Part shown: positions 35,291-43,568 of the stretch, in pieces
Numbering within the stretch: the stretch's first letter is position 1
Layout of the letters: every line of letters starts with the position of its first letter
The notes under the pieces: generated by a model
Databases searched by the model: none
Told to the model about the DNA's origin: nothing
The model's input: only the letters and a program-made list of their open reading frames with translations
Assembly: GCF_046736345.1 (NCBI RefSeq)
Contig: NZ_CP157210.1
Coordinates: 2,852,001-2,916,000, forward strand
From: Hyphococcus formosus
Lineage (GTDB): Bacteria; Pseudomonadota; Alphaproteobacteria; Caulobacterales; Parvularculaceae
Length of the DNA stretch: 64,000 bases
Direction: 5' to 3'
Made by a program: the position numbers and the translations under genes

Positions 35291-35321
35291 ACCCCGGCGA
35301 AATCATCGCCGGGGTTTTTTT
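35291..35321 (+). terminator. Terminator after the 117-aa secreted-protein gene
   Basis: Perfect 10-bp stem ACCCCGGCGA (35291-35300) with TCGCCGGGGT (35306-35315), a five-base loop, then six more T residues. The minus strand also has an A/T-rich flank, so it may serve the convergent tetR gene too. Confidence 0.93.
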
Positions 35322-35331
35322 ATGTGGGCGA

Positions 35332-35931
35332 TTACGCTGCCCGTAATTGTTCGATCTCAGCAATCATATCATCTGCCAAAGCCGCCTGCGCGCGCTTATC
35401 GATGCCGCGATGGATCTCAATTCTTAACGCAGACACATTGGACTGAAATCGCCGGGCAAGGCGCATTGTGTCGAGGTCATTCCCGATTTCTCCGGCTAGC
35501 TTTGCGCGTTCAAACGCGCTGGCGAATTCCTGCAATATCTCATTAAGATAGCGCGCTGCATCTCCGGCAATGGCTTCGTCCGTGGCTCCTGTATCCAGAA
35601 TTGTCTTGATCAACATGCAGGCGCGGCCATGGGGGTCATCAGGGCCGCATCGGCCAAGTTCACGAAGATAATTCTCAAGCCCTTGAAGAGGGGACGAGGC
35701 GGCTTCGAACGCCGCCTTCAGCGATGTCAGGGATTGATCGAAATAACGCTTCAGCGTTTCACGATAGAGTGTCTCTTTGTTGGTGAAAGCTGCGTAAATG
35801 CTGCCTGGTTTCATGCTCAGTGCGGCTTCAAGATCTTTCAGCGATGTGGCGTGGTAGCCCTTTTCCCAAAACAGGTTAAGGGCAGCATCAATCGCGACGT
35901 CGCGGTTATAACGGGCTGATCTTTTCATCAT
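35332..35931 (-). CDS. TetR family transcriptional regulator
   Basis: A 199-residue one-component regulator. The N-terminal helix-turn-helix (ALNLFWEKGYHATSLKDLEAALSMKPGSIYAAFTNKETLY, about residues 17-57) is a clear TetR domain. The C-terminal ligand domain resembles the group with GRACMLIKTILDTGATD. A perfect 7-bp palindrome overlaps its own promoter at 35979-35994, so autoregulation is likely. No divergent or co-transcribed target gene is adjacent, so its wider regulon and ligand are unknown. Confidence 0.93.
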   Translation of the reverse strand: MMKRSARYNRDVAIDAALNLFWEKGYHATSLKDLEAALSMKPGSIYAAFTNKETLYRETLKRYFDQSLTSLKAAFEAASSPLQGLENYLRELGRCGPDDPHGRACMLIKTILDTGATDEAIAGDAARYLNEILQEFASAFERAKLAGEIGNDLDTMRLARRFQSNVSALRIEIHRGIDKRAQAALADDMIAEIEQLRAA

Positions 35932-35966
35932 CAGATACTCGGAATTAAAAACCTTGGCTCAACTTA

Positions 35967-35994
35967 CTTATAGCTCGCTTGAGTGTTCACTCAA
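35967..35994 (-). promoter_or_regulatory. tetR promoter with palindromic operator
   Basis: On the minus strand, -35 TTGAGT (35994-35989), a 16-base spacer and -10 TATAAG (35972-35967) lie about 36 bases before the tetR ATG. The palindrome TTGAGTG-TT-CACTCAA (35979-35994) covers the -35 and half the spacer. Size and shape match TetR-family operators, consistent with self-repression. Confidence 0.75.
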
Positions 35995-36057
35995 TATATG
36001 CACCGTTTTTCGACAAACAAGAAACACCTTTCGTGCGCACTAACACATTGATTCCAA

Positions 36058-36092
36058 TAAAAAACGCCCGCCGCGAGAAGCGACGGGCGTTT
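36058..36092 (-). terminator. Terminator of the M16 peptidase gene
   Basis: Stem AAACGCCCG (36062-36070) with CGGGCGTTT (36084-36092), extended inside by CGC/GCG. On the minus strand the stem is followed by TTTTTTATT, 25 bases after the peptidase stop. Confidence 0.9.
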
Positions 36093-36117
36093 ATTTTCGA
36101 GAAGTATTTGAGGCTTT

Positions 36118-38853
36118 TTAAAGCTCGCTAGCCTTTTTGACTTCGATCTCGCCGAGATTGAGAGACCGGATCCCGTCTTCAATCTTTTCGTAATCGCCGA
36201 CGATGACCCAGATCAGGCTTTCCGGATGGATGACCTCATCGGCTGCGGCCGTGATGTCCGCAATCGAAAGCGCCTCATATTTATCTTTGACGGTTGCCGG
36301 ATAATTCCATGGACGACCATAACGCTGGCTGGCGGTCAAGCTGCCCAGAACATCACCTGAGGTTTCATATGAACCCGGCAGTGAGCGAACATTGTTCAAT
36401 ACTGTGCGCTCAAGTTCAGGTGCGGAGGCTGGCTTCTCGCCTTTATAGGCGTTCAGCTCACTGAGTAGTTCCTGAAGCGACTCTTTTGTTTTGTCCGTTT
36501 GGACCGGCGCATAGACCATGAATGGCCGCTGGCCTGTCGCCCCTTGCAGGAAGGTATAGGCACCATAGGCCCAGCCTTTATCTTCGCGCAGATTCATATT
36601 GACCCGCGCAGAGAACTGGCCGCCGATGATGTCGTTCATCGCGTTGATCGCAATTGCGTTTGGTGCATTGGTCGGCGGTGCCACATGGGCTGCGAGAATA
36701 AGAGACTGCGGTGATCCGGGCTTATCGACGATAATGACTTTGCCTTTTTCAGGGACCTCGACCGTTTCGATGTTTTTGCTTGGTACGGCCGTATCAGGCG
36801 CGGACCAATTTCCGAATACGCCCTCTAGCATTGGTTTGATTTCATCAAGGGTCGTGTCGCCAACAACAAAGATCGTTGCATTGTCCGGGCGCAGCCATTT
36901 TTCATGAAAACCTGTCAGGTCAGCGCGCGTAAGCGAATTGATTGATTCAACTGTCCCTGACCCGGTCAATGGCGCTGCATAAGCGTGGCCAGCGCCATAG
37001 ATTTCCGGCGGAAGAAGACGCAGTGCCAATGAAACCGGCGACGCTTTCTCTTGTTCGATCCCGGCCAACCAACGGGCGCGCAATTTATCGATCTCGCTTT
37101 GCTCGAAAGCTGGGTTTCGGATGACATCGGCAAGCAGATTGAGTGAAGGTTTCAGATTATCCTTAAGCGCCGACATTTGGACCGTTGATGTGTCCAGATT
37201 TGCGCCGGCAGACATATTCGCGCCCAACGATTCTAGCTGTTCGGCGATTTGCGCCGCGGAGCGCTTTTTCGTTCCCTCATCAAGCATTGATGACGTAAAC
37301 GAGGATGCACCCAGCTTGCCGCCGGGTGTGCTATCGGCTGCATAGCCCGCATCAAATTGAACGGCGATCTCCACCAATGGAACCGTGTGGCGCTCAGCGA
37401 CGACAAGCTTCATGCCGTTGCTCAGGGTGGTTTCGGCGACATCAGGGAAGACGAGATCTGGTGTTGATGTTACGGCGGGCAATCCGGTCGAGCGATCAAC
37501 CACGGGTTCCGATGTAGAATATTCCGGGAACGGAAGAACAGTTAGCTGGTAATTGCCCGCATTCATGACATCACGCGCAGCGGCGAGAACTTCTTTTGGT
37601 GTTGCCTCTTCCAGCCATTCAAGCTGCGTCAGGATAAAGCCGGGATCATCGGCATAGAGCGCACCCTGGGCGAGAACGACCGCCTTGCCGCCAAAGCCGC
37701 CGATTTCCTCAAGACCGCGCAGAATATTCGCCTTGATGCGGGTTTTCGCCCGCGATAGTTCCGCCGCAGTTGGGCCTTTGGCGAGGAAGGCGTCAATGGT
37801 TGCTTCCATCTCGCGTTCCACTTCAGCGAGATCGGCGTCGGCCTTGGCATCGACGGTGACAGAATAAAATCCCATCAACTCATGCGATTGATTGTTCGCA
37901 GATGCAGAAGTGGCGATTTGAAGATCATCAATAAGATGCTTGTAAAGCCGCGAGGTTTTGCCGCCGCCAAGCACCTGTGATGCGAGGTCAAGCAATACCG
38001 CTTCGCGGGTTGTTCTTCCGGGGGCGACCCAATTCCGATCAATCCGTGGCTGTGGGATGCGGTCATACATGACCTCGCGCTTGTCGGTCGCAAGCTTGGG
38101 CGCGTTTGCTTTCGCTTGAGTGACGGGCGGTCCCGCAGGAATATCGCCGAAATATTTTTCGACCATGGTTTTTGCGGTTTCCGTATCAATATCACCCGCA
38201 AGGACGAGAATGGCATTCGCCGCGCCATAATAATCCTTGAACCACTGTTGGGCGGTTTCAAGCGATGCCGCTTCGAGATCTTCCATCGAACCAATGGTGC
38301 TGTGACGATAAGGGTGGCCTGCAGGCAATAACCCTTCGAGCGTGGCATATTCCATCATGCCATAGGGTTGGTTGTCGCCTTGGCGTTTCTCATTCTGGAC
38401 GACACCGCGTTGCTCATCGAGTTTTTCTTGCGTTACCGCGCCAAGCAAATGCCCCATGCGGTCGGATTCCATCCAAAGCACACGATCAAGCGCCGTAGTC
38501 GGAACAGTTTGGAAATAGTTGGTACGGTCAAACCATGTGGTTCCATTCAACCCAGTTGCGCCGACCTCTTCGAGCGGGCCAAACCAATCATCGTCGAAAT
38601 TTTCAGATCCATTGAACATGATGTGTTCAAACAGATGGGCAAAGCCGGTTTTGCCTTCCGGCTCATCTTTCGAGCCGACATGATACCAAATCGAAACCGC
38701 GACAAGCGGTGCCTTGCGATCTTCGTGAACGACCACCTGAAGCCCGTTATCGAGTGTGAATTGCTCATACGGCAGATCAATGTCTGCGGCGTGGCTTATG
38801 GTTGGCGTGACAGCCAGCATCAGTGCGCTGGCAATAAAGATTCGCAATTTCAT
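36118..38853 (-). CDS. M16 family zinc metallopeptidase, two-domain
   Basis: An exported protein of 911 residues from the ATG at 38853, preceded by AAGGGG; an in-frame TTG lies six codons earlier. The signal peptide ends ISHA at about residue 22. The inverted zinc motif HLFEH gives His73, Glu76 and His77, with the distal Glu expected in GVVQNEKRQ. The first half is therefore the active M16 domain. The second half (from about 455) repeats the fold without the zinc motif, as usual in pitrilysin-like clamshell proteases. It likely degrades peptides in the periplasm. It is monocistronic, closed by a terminator. Confidence 0.95.
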   Translation of the reverse strand: MKLRIFIASALMLAVTPTISHAADIDLPYEQFTLDNGLQVVVHEDRKAPLVAVSIWYHVGSKDEPEGKTGFAHLFEHIMFNGSENFDDDWFGPLEEVGATGLNGTTWFDRTNYFQTVPTTALDRVLWMESDRMGHLLGAVTQEKLDEQRGVVQNEKRQGDNQPYGMMEYATLEGLLPAGHPYRHSTIGSMEDLEAASLETAQQWFKDYYGAANAILVLAGDIDTETAKTMVEKYFGDIPAGPPVTQAKANAPKLATDKREVMYDRIPQPRIDRNWVAPGRTTREAVLLDLASQVLGGGKTSRLYKHLIDDLQIATSASANNQSHELMGFYSVTVDAKADADLAEVEREMEATIDAFLAKGPTAAELSRAKTRIKANILRGLEEIGGFGGKAVVLAQGALYADDPGFILTQLEWLEEATPKEVLAAARDVMNAGNYQLTVLPFPEYSTSEPVVDRSTGLPAVTSTPDLVFPDVAETTLSNGMKLVVAERHTVPLVEIAVQFDAGYAADSTPGGKLGASSFTSSMLDEGTKKRSAAQIAEQLESLGANMSAGANLDTSTVQMSALKDNLKPSLNLLADVIRNPAFEQSEIDKLRARWLAGIEQEKASPVSLALRLLPPEIYGAGHAYAAPLTGSGTVESINSLTRADLTGFHEKWLRPDNATIFVVGDTTLDEIKPMLEGVFGNWSAPDTAVPSKNIETVEVPEKGKVIIVDKPGSPQSLILAAHVAPPTNAPNAIAINAMNDIIGGQFSARVNMNLREDKGWAYGAYTFLQGATGQRPFMVYAPVQTDKTKESLQELLSELNAYKGEKPASAPELERTVLNNVRSLPGSYETSGDVLGSLTASQRYGRPWNYPATVKDKYEALSIADITAAADEVIHPESLIWVIVGDYEKIEDGIRSLNLGEIEVKKASEL

Positions 38854-38903
38854 TGTCCGGTTCCCCTTCAAAGAACAAAAGCATTAGTTGACTAGCATTA
38901 ACA

Positions 38904-38931
38904 CCAGAGACCATGTGGTAAAGGTCTCTGG
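38904..38931 (-). terminator. Hairpin downstream of regA, possible terminator
   Basis: Perfect 9-bp stem CCAGAGACC (38904-38912) with GGTCTCTGG (38923-38931) around a ten-base loop, 58 bases beyond the regA stop. The minus-strand flank TGTTAAT is a poor T-run, so termination may be weak; it could also be a structured mRNA end. Confidence 0.5.
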
Positions 38932-38989
38932 CTGTTCTATTTGCCGTTCAGATCAAACGCTTTATCGAAGAAAAGGGGAGTTGCGGGCC

Positions 38990-39559
38990 CTATCGCGGCG
39001 CTCTTTTAGCGAGAATGCGTTGTAGCGTCCGGCGATGCATGCCCAGGCGGCGTGCGGTCTCGGATACATTGTGGTCGCATAGCTCGTAGACGCGCTGAAT
39101 ATGTTCCCAGCGGACGCGGTCAGCCGACATCGGATTTTCAGGGGGCGGCGGGCGTTCGCCGGGGCGCGCCAATAGGGCTTTTTCCACGTCATCAGCGTCC
39201 GCAGGCTTGGAGAGGTAATCGATCGCGCCCGCTTTCACGGCTGCGACCGCAGTCGCGATATTGCCGTAGCCCGTTAGCATAACCACCCGGCAATCCTCGC
39301 GGGTCTGACGGATTTGCTCAACCACCTGCAAGCCGTCCCCATCTTCGAGGCGGAGATCGACTACAGCAAAGGCAGGCGACATATTTTTGATCATGACCGC
39401 CGCGTCATTCACCCCAGCCGCGAGAATTGGCTGGAAGCCGCGTTTTTCGAGGGCTCTGCCGAGGCGCGTGCGGAAGGGCTCGTCATCATCGACGATCAGC
39501 AATGTCGCATCCGGCGGCAGCGATTGGTCGTCGGCGCGGGCGTCATCTAGATTGGTCAT
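38990..39559 (-). CDS. regA: Redox response regulator RegA/ActR/PrrA
   Basis: A 189-residue response regulator. The receiver domain has the acidic cluster VDDDE at 23-27, phospho-acceptor Asp68 in FAVVDLRLEDGDG, and Lys in YLSKPAD. A Pro-rich hinge (RPPPPENP) links to a Fis-type helix-turn-helix, ETARRLGMHRRTLQRILAKR, the near-invariant DNA-binding end of RegA/ActR proteins. With RegB it controls respiration, carbon and nitrogen fixation genes and often oxidase genes in response to the quinone pool. It lies 57 bases downstream of regB on the same strand. Confidence 0.95.
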   Translation of the reverse strand: MTNLDDARADDQSLPPDATLLIVDDDEPFRTRLGRALEKRGFQPILAAGVNDAAVMIKNMSPAFAVVDLRLEDGDGLQVVEQIRQTREDCRVVMLTGYGNIATAVAAVKAGAIDYLSKPADADDVEKALLARPGERPPPPENPMSADRVRWEHIQRVYELCDHNVSETARRLGMHRRTLQRILAKRAPR

Positions 39560-39616
39560 GCTTTTAAACTTTCGGTCTCAATCGTTTTCTCATAAATGCG
39601 CTTTTTGGCGCATTTT

Positions 39617-40981
39617 TCAAGCAATTAGGCTCGAAGTGCCGCCGGATAAAGCCCAAGATGCTGCGACCCATGCGCCGGTTTTGGACTGATCTGGTTCCGG
39701 CCAACGGCGATTTTCAAATTCTACAGTAGCACCGGTCGCTTCCAAAAGGGTTTTGGCAATGAAAAAACCAAGCCCAAGTCCTGTTTTTCCGCCCGCCGAT
39801 GCCTGACTTCGGTGACCTGCACGACTGCTCACATAGGGTTCGCCGAGGCGCAACAGGATGTCGGGCGAAAATCCGGGGCCGTCATCCTGAACAATCACCG
39901 TTAAACGATCCGCATTCCAACTGGCGAGTACCAAAACATCAGACCGCGCGAATCCGGCGGCGTTCTCGATGAAATTTCTCAAGCCAAAAATAATCTCCGG
40001 CCGCCGACGTAAAATAGGTATCGGCGTACCATCGAGGCTCTTTTTCTCGATACGGATCGCGGGGCCACTTGGATGATCGAGAAATGGCGCAGCCGCTTCG
40101 CGCATTAATGCGTCAACGGATAATTTATCATGAACCGCATCGCCCGCGTCACCATGTTTAGACAACCTGCCTAAGATATCCCGGCACCGCTCTGCTTGAC
40201 TGACAACCAATGCCGCATCCTCAATTAGGTCGGGCTCATCGTCGAAGGTGCGCTCTATTTCGCGCTGCATTTCCTTGGCTGTGAGCTGAATTGTCGCCAG
40301 CGGCGTTCCCAGTTCATGAGCGGCAGCAGCGGCCAAACCGCCAAGCGCGGCCAGCCTTTCTTCTCTCGCAAGAACAAGCTGCGTCGCCGCAAGGGCAGAA
40401 CGCATTTGCACCGATTCAGCGGCGATGCGGTGGGCATAGGCCGCGAAGAAAATGACCGAAAAGGTAAGCGCTGCCCATACGCCCGCTTTGTAGACGGTTT
40501 CAAATTCCAATGTCTCACCGGGATACCAGGGGATCGGCATATGGTTCAGCGAAAGGATACTGACCCCGATCACAGCAAGTGCCGTAATCGCAATCGTATA
40601 GCGCAGCGGAAGGACGCTAGCAGCAATAGTCACGGGGGCGATAATCAGTGCAGAGAATGGATTTTGCAGGCCACCGGTAAAGAACAAGAGCGAACATAGC
40701 TGGACGATATCAAAGGCAATAAAGGCCGCCGCTTCGCGGTCGCTCAAAAAACGCTGTGGTGAAAATCGCAAAATTGTGAACAGGTTCAGCCACGCACTGG
40801 CTGCGATCGCGCCAAGGCATAGCCCCAAGGGCGTCGGAAAGCCCAAGGCGAAGTGAACCACAACAATAGCGGCGGTTTGGCCAACTACAGCCAACCAGCG
40901 AAGGGCGGTCAGGGTCCGCAGGCGAACGGGACCGCGAAGCGCGTTCATCGCGCCCTGACTATCTGCGAGTGCATGCGACAT
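39617..40981 (-). CDS. regB: Redox sensor histidine kinase RegB/ActS/PrrB
   Basis: A 454-residue membrane kinase. Six hydrophobic helices fill the first 185 residues. The ubiquinone-binding motif GGLQNPF is at 103-109. The phospho-accepting His222 lies in AAAHELGTPLATIQ, and the redox-active Cys266 of the redox box in AERCRDILGRL. The ATPase part has DDGPGFS and GLGLGFFIAKTLLE. All sensing residues known for RegB are therefore present. It is divergent from senC with the start codons 80 bases apart, the arrangement known from Rhodobacter. Confidence 0.95.
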   Translation of the reverse strand: MSHALADSQGAMNALRGPVRLRTLTALRWLAVVGQTAAIVVVHFALGFPTPLGLCLGAIAASAWLNLFTILRFSPQRFLSDREAAAFIAFDIVQLCSLLFFTGGLQNPFSALIIAPVTIAASVLPLRYTIAITALAVIGVSILSLNHMPIPWYPGETLEFETVYKAGVWAALTFSVIFFAAYAHRIAAESVQMRSALAATQLVLAREERLAALGGLAAAAAHELGTPLATIQLTAKEMQREIERTFDDEPDLIEDAALVVSQAERCRDILGRLSKHGDAGDAVHDKLSVDALMREAAAPFLDHPSGPAIRIEKKSLDGTPIPILRRRPEIIFGLRNFIENAAGFARSDVLVLASWNADRLTVIVQDDGPGFSPDILLRLGEPYVSSRAGHRSQASAGGKTGLGLGFFIAKTLLEATGATVEFENRRWPEPDQSKTGAWVAASWALSGGTSSLIA

Positions 40982-41061
40982 TGCGCGGTATTAGCCTGAC
41001 TGTCATTGCGAAGGGAAGATGTTTAGAACAAAGCAAAGCTTGTTCTTTGATGGAGAAAACG

Positions 41062-41655
41062 ATGCGCGCTTTGGTAATGGCTTCACTTTCATTGGTTTTG
41101 GCGGCCTGTGGCGGCGCGGAACCCGACACTGCGGCAGATATACCCACCCAAGGGGTCGCGCGTCTTTCTGACCAATTTACCGGTGATTTTGCGCTGATCG
41201 ACAAAGACGGCAAGGCCGTTACCGACGAGGATTTCGAAGGCAAAGTCATGCTCGTCTATATCGGCTTTACAAATTGTCCGGATGTCTGCCCCGGCGATGT
41301 CGGCGTGATGAGCGCGACGTTAAACGAGCTTGGCGATAAGGCAGATCAGGTTGCGCCGATCTTTATCTCGGCGGACCCAGAACGCGATACGCCGGAAGTC
41401 TTGCGTGATTATTTCGGGTTTGATGACCGCATCATTGCCCTGACCGGTTCTTTAGAGGCGACCAGCAAGGCACTGGCGTCTTTTAAGGCCTATGCCCAGA
41501 AAGAAGAATTGGCCGATAGCGCCCTTGGTTACACAGTTAATCATACGCGTTTTTACTATCTGACGGACCGCAATGGCCAACCAGAATATGGGATTGTTGG
41601 GGGTGTCGGCCCGACTGAGCTGGCGGCACTGGTGCGTCGCAGCATTTCACAATAA
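41062..41655 (+). CDS. senC: SCO1/SenC/PrrC copper-chaperone lipoprotein
   Basis: A 197-residue thioredoxin-fold protein that loads copper onto the CuA site of cytochrome oxidase. From the ATG at 41062, with TGGAG upstream, the lipobox ends at Cys16. The copper ligands Cys72 and Cys76 (NCPDVCP) and His161 (VNHTRFYYL) are present, and so is the FISADPERDTPE motif. It is divergent from regB. Earlier in-frame starts exist (41050 and 40969), but the latter overlaps the regB start and lacks a signal sequence. Confidence 0.94.
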   Translation: MRALVMASLSLVLAACGGAEPDTAADIPTQGVARLSDQFTGDFALIDKDGKAVTDEDFEGKVMLVYIGFTNCPDVCPGDVGVMSATLNELGDKADQVAPIFISADPERDTPEVLRDYFGFDDRIIALTGSLEATSKALASFKAYAQKEELADSALGYTVNHTRFYYLTDRNGQPEYGIVGGVGPTELAALVRRSISQ

Positions 41656-41704
41656 TACTATCGACGCTTCTTTTTCTAATAAATACAACATATTAGTCGG
41701 ATTT

Positions 41705-41734
41705 GACGGTTTTGCGCTTTGTTGCAAAGCCGTC
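41705..41734 (+). repeat. Inverted repeat between senC and phaZ with two alternative hairpins
   Basis: GACGGTTTTGC (41705-41715) pairs with GCAAAGCCGTC (41724-41734) over 11 positions with one G-T wobble. A nested alternative, GCTTTG (41716-41721) with CAAAGC (41725-41730), would exclude it. No T-run follows. It may end senC or lie in the phaZ leader. Confidence 0.5.
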
Positions 41735-41848
41735 ATAAATGATTGATTCTGCCTCCCGATTAGGCTCATAGTTCACGCTCTTAAATGTTTAGCCCTTATT
41801 TTGTGCTATGCAGCATATATTACCGGTAGCGTAAGGACGTCATATTTC

Positions 41849-43135
41849 ATGTTGTATTCTGCCTATGAGCTTGCCTACAGCGCGTTCACGCCAGCACGCA
41901 TTGCCGCTGGCGTTGGTGCCAAATTTTGGCGTTCGCCCCTGAACCCTGCGGCGGATAGTTGGTTTGGCCGGTCTGCGGCGGCGGCGCTCGATGTCTTTGA
42001 AAATGCGACGCGACGCTATCCCAAGCCCGAATGGGGGCTGGATTCGACTTTTGTGAATGATGTCGAAATCCCGGTGATGATTGAGCCGGCGATAAAAAAA
42101 GATTTCTGTACCCTCCTTCATTTCGAGCGAGATGCGGATGCGCTCAAGAAGGCGAAAAAGTCGAATGATCCGGATCCGACGGTTCTGATTGTCGCGCCGC
42201 TTTCCGGGCATTACGCGACCTTGCTGCGCGGAACGGTCGAAGCGATGTTGCCGGATCATGACGTGTACGTCACAGACTGGACGGATGCGCGCCATGTACC
42301 GCTGACGGCGGGCCGGTTCGATCTCAATGACTATATCGATTACCTGATTGAATTTATACAGACGATTGGCCCATCGACACACACAATGGCGGTCTGTCAG
42401 CCAGGACCAGCTTTGTTATCTGCTGCTGCGATCATGGCCGAGGATGGCGATGTCTGCCGGCCGGCATCAATGACCATCATGGGAAGTCCGATTGATACCC
42501 GCCGTTCACCAACTGTGCCGAACAAGCTTTCCGAAGAGCGGCCCTATGAGTGGTTCGAGCAGAATATGATCTATACGGTGCCTGCGCCTTATGCGGGCGT
42601 GATGCGCCGTGTTTATCCCGGTTTTGTGCAATTGGCGTCATTTATGTCGATGAATTCCGATCGCCATATGACCGCGCAATATGATTACTTCCAGCACCTT
42701 GTGGAAGGTGATGGCGATAGCGCGGAAAAGCACCGTAAATTCTACGACGAGTATCTTTCGGTTCTCGATATGACTGAAGAATTTTACCTTCAGACCATTC
42801 ACGAAGTCTTTCAGGAACACGCTTTGGCCAAGGGGACGGCTGTCCACCGTGGCCGTTTGATCAATCCGCAGGCTATTACAGACATTCCGCTGATGACGGT
42901 TGAAGGCGAAAAAGACGACATTTCCGGCATCGGGCAAACGCAGGCCGCACATGATTTGTGCACGAACCTTCCTGACGCGATGAAGACCGACTATATCCAG
43001 CCGAGCGTCGGTCATTATGGTGTCTTTAACGGCTCGCGTTGGCGAAACGAAATTCAGCCGCGCGTCGCAAAATTCATCAGCGATGCTTCGGTAGCGTTCG
43101 CAAAACGCCCCAAGTCGAAAGCGGCGGCTGAATAG
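41849..43135 (+). CDS. phaZ: Intracellular polyhydroxyalkanoate depolymerase
   Basis: A 428-residue cytoplasmic enzyme that mobilises stored poly-3-hydroxybutyrate (TIGR01849-type PhaZ). The N-terminus MLYSAYELAYSAFTPAR is typical. The nucleophile is Cys183 in the lipase-box variant AVCQPG, as in Ralstonia PhaZ1. The region around VEGEKDDISG supplies an Asp and VGHYGVFNG the catalytic His. The start at 41849 is chosen by family length; a longer frame begins at 41801. It converges on the VOC gene with a three-base gap. No PHA synthase is in the window. Confidence 0.94.
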   Translation: MLYSAYELAYSAFTPARIAAGVGAKFWRSPLNPAADSWFGRSAAAALDVFENATRRYPKPEWGLDSTFVNDVEIPVMIEPAIKKDFCTLLHFERDADALKKAKKSNDPDPTVLIVAPLSGHYATLLRGTVEAMLPDHDVYVTDWTDARHVPLTAGRFDLNDYIDYLIEFIQTIGPSTHTMAVCQPGPALLSAAAIMAEDGDVCRPASMTIMGSPIDTRRSPTVPNKLSEERPYEWFEQNMIYTVPAPYAGVMRRVYPGFVQLASFMSMNSDRHMTAQYDYFQHLVEGDGDSAEKHRKFYDEYLSVLDMTEEFYLQTIHEVFQEHALAKGTAVHRGRLINPQAITDIPLMTVEGEKDDISGIGQTQAAHDLCTNLPDAMKTDYIQPSVGHYGVFNGSRWRNEIQPRVAKFISDASVAFAKRPKSKAAAE

Positions 43136-43138
43136 CCG

Positions 43139-43516
43139 CTATTTGACCTTGGAGACGAATGCGATCGGGAAGCCGCCAGCGCCCGCGACATAGTAAATCC
43201 GCTCGCCATGGGCATCGTCTGGGCCTTTAACGTCCACGCCTTTTGATTTTGCGCGTTCTGCAAATGCATCCGCATCGTCAACGACGATTTGCAGCATGGT
43301 CATTTCGGGCATGTTCTGGTCGGTTGGCCAGATCTCAATCCAGCTTCCTTCACCGAGCGGCGCGTCATCGGCCGGGAACACAGCGCCGTTGAAGCGGTCG
43401 GTCTGGGGCATATTCGTGGGCTTCAAGCCGAGCCCGTTTTCCCCAAGCAGCGACGCGATTGCTTCGGCGTCTTCGGCTTTGGCCACTTTACAAAATCTAA
43501 TCCCTAGAACTTTCAT
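43139..43516 (-). CDS. VOC (glyoxalase/bleomycin-resistance) superfamily protein
   Basis: A 125-residue protein with the two-repeat beta-alpha-beta-beta-beta layout of the VOC superfamily. The start MKVLGIRFCKVA and the end GERIYYVAGAGGFPIAFVSK are typical strands. Metal-ligand residues are hard to assign, and the second-half Glu/His ligands look incomplete, so enzymatic activity is uncertain. The ATG at 43516 has GGAGAGG upstream; longer in-frame starts overlap polA on the other strand. It is divergent from polA across 52 bp. Confidence 0.82.
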   Translation of the reverse strand: MKVLGIRFCKVAKAEDAEAIASLLGENGLGLKPTNMPQTDRFNGAVFPADDAPLGEGSWIEIWPTDQNMPEMTMLQIVVDDADAFAERAKSKGVDVKGPDDAHGERIYYVAGAGGFPIAFVSKVK

Positions 43517-43568
43517 GCGTCCTCTCCTATGCATGGGGGCACTCATTTGAATCGGGAAGCTACGACAC

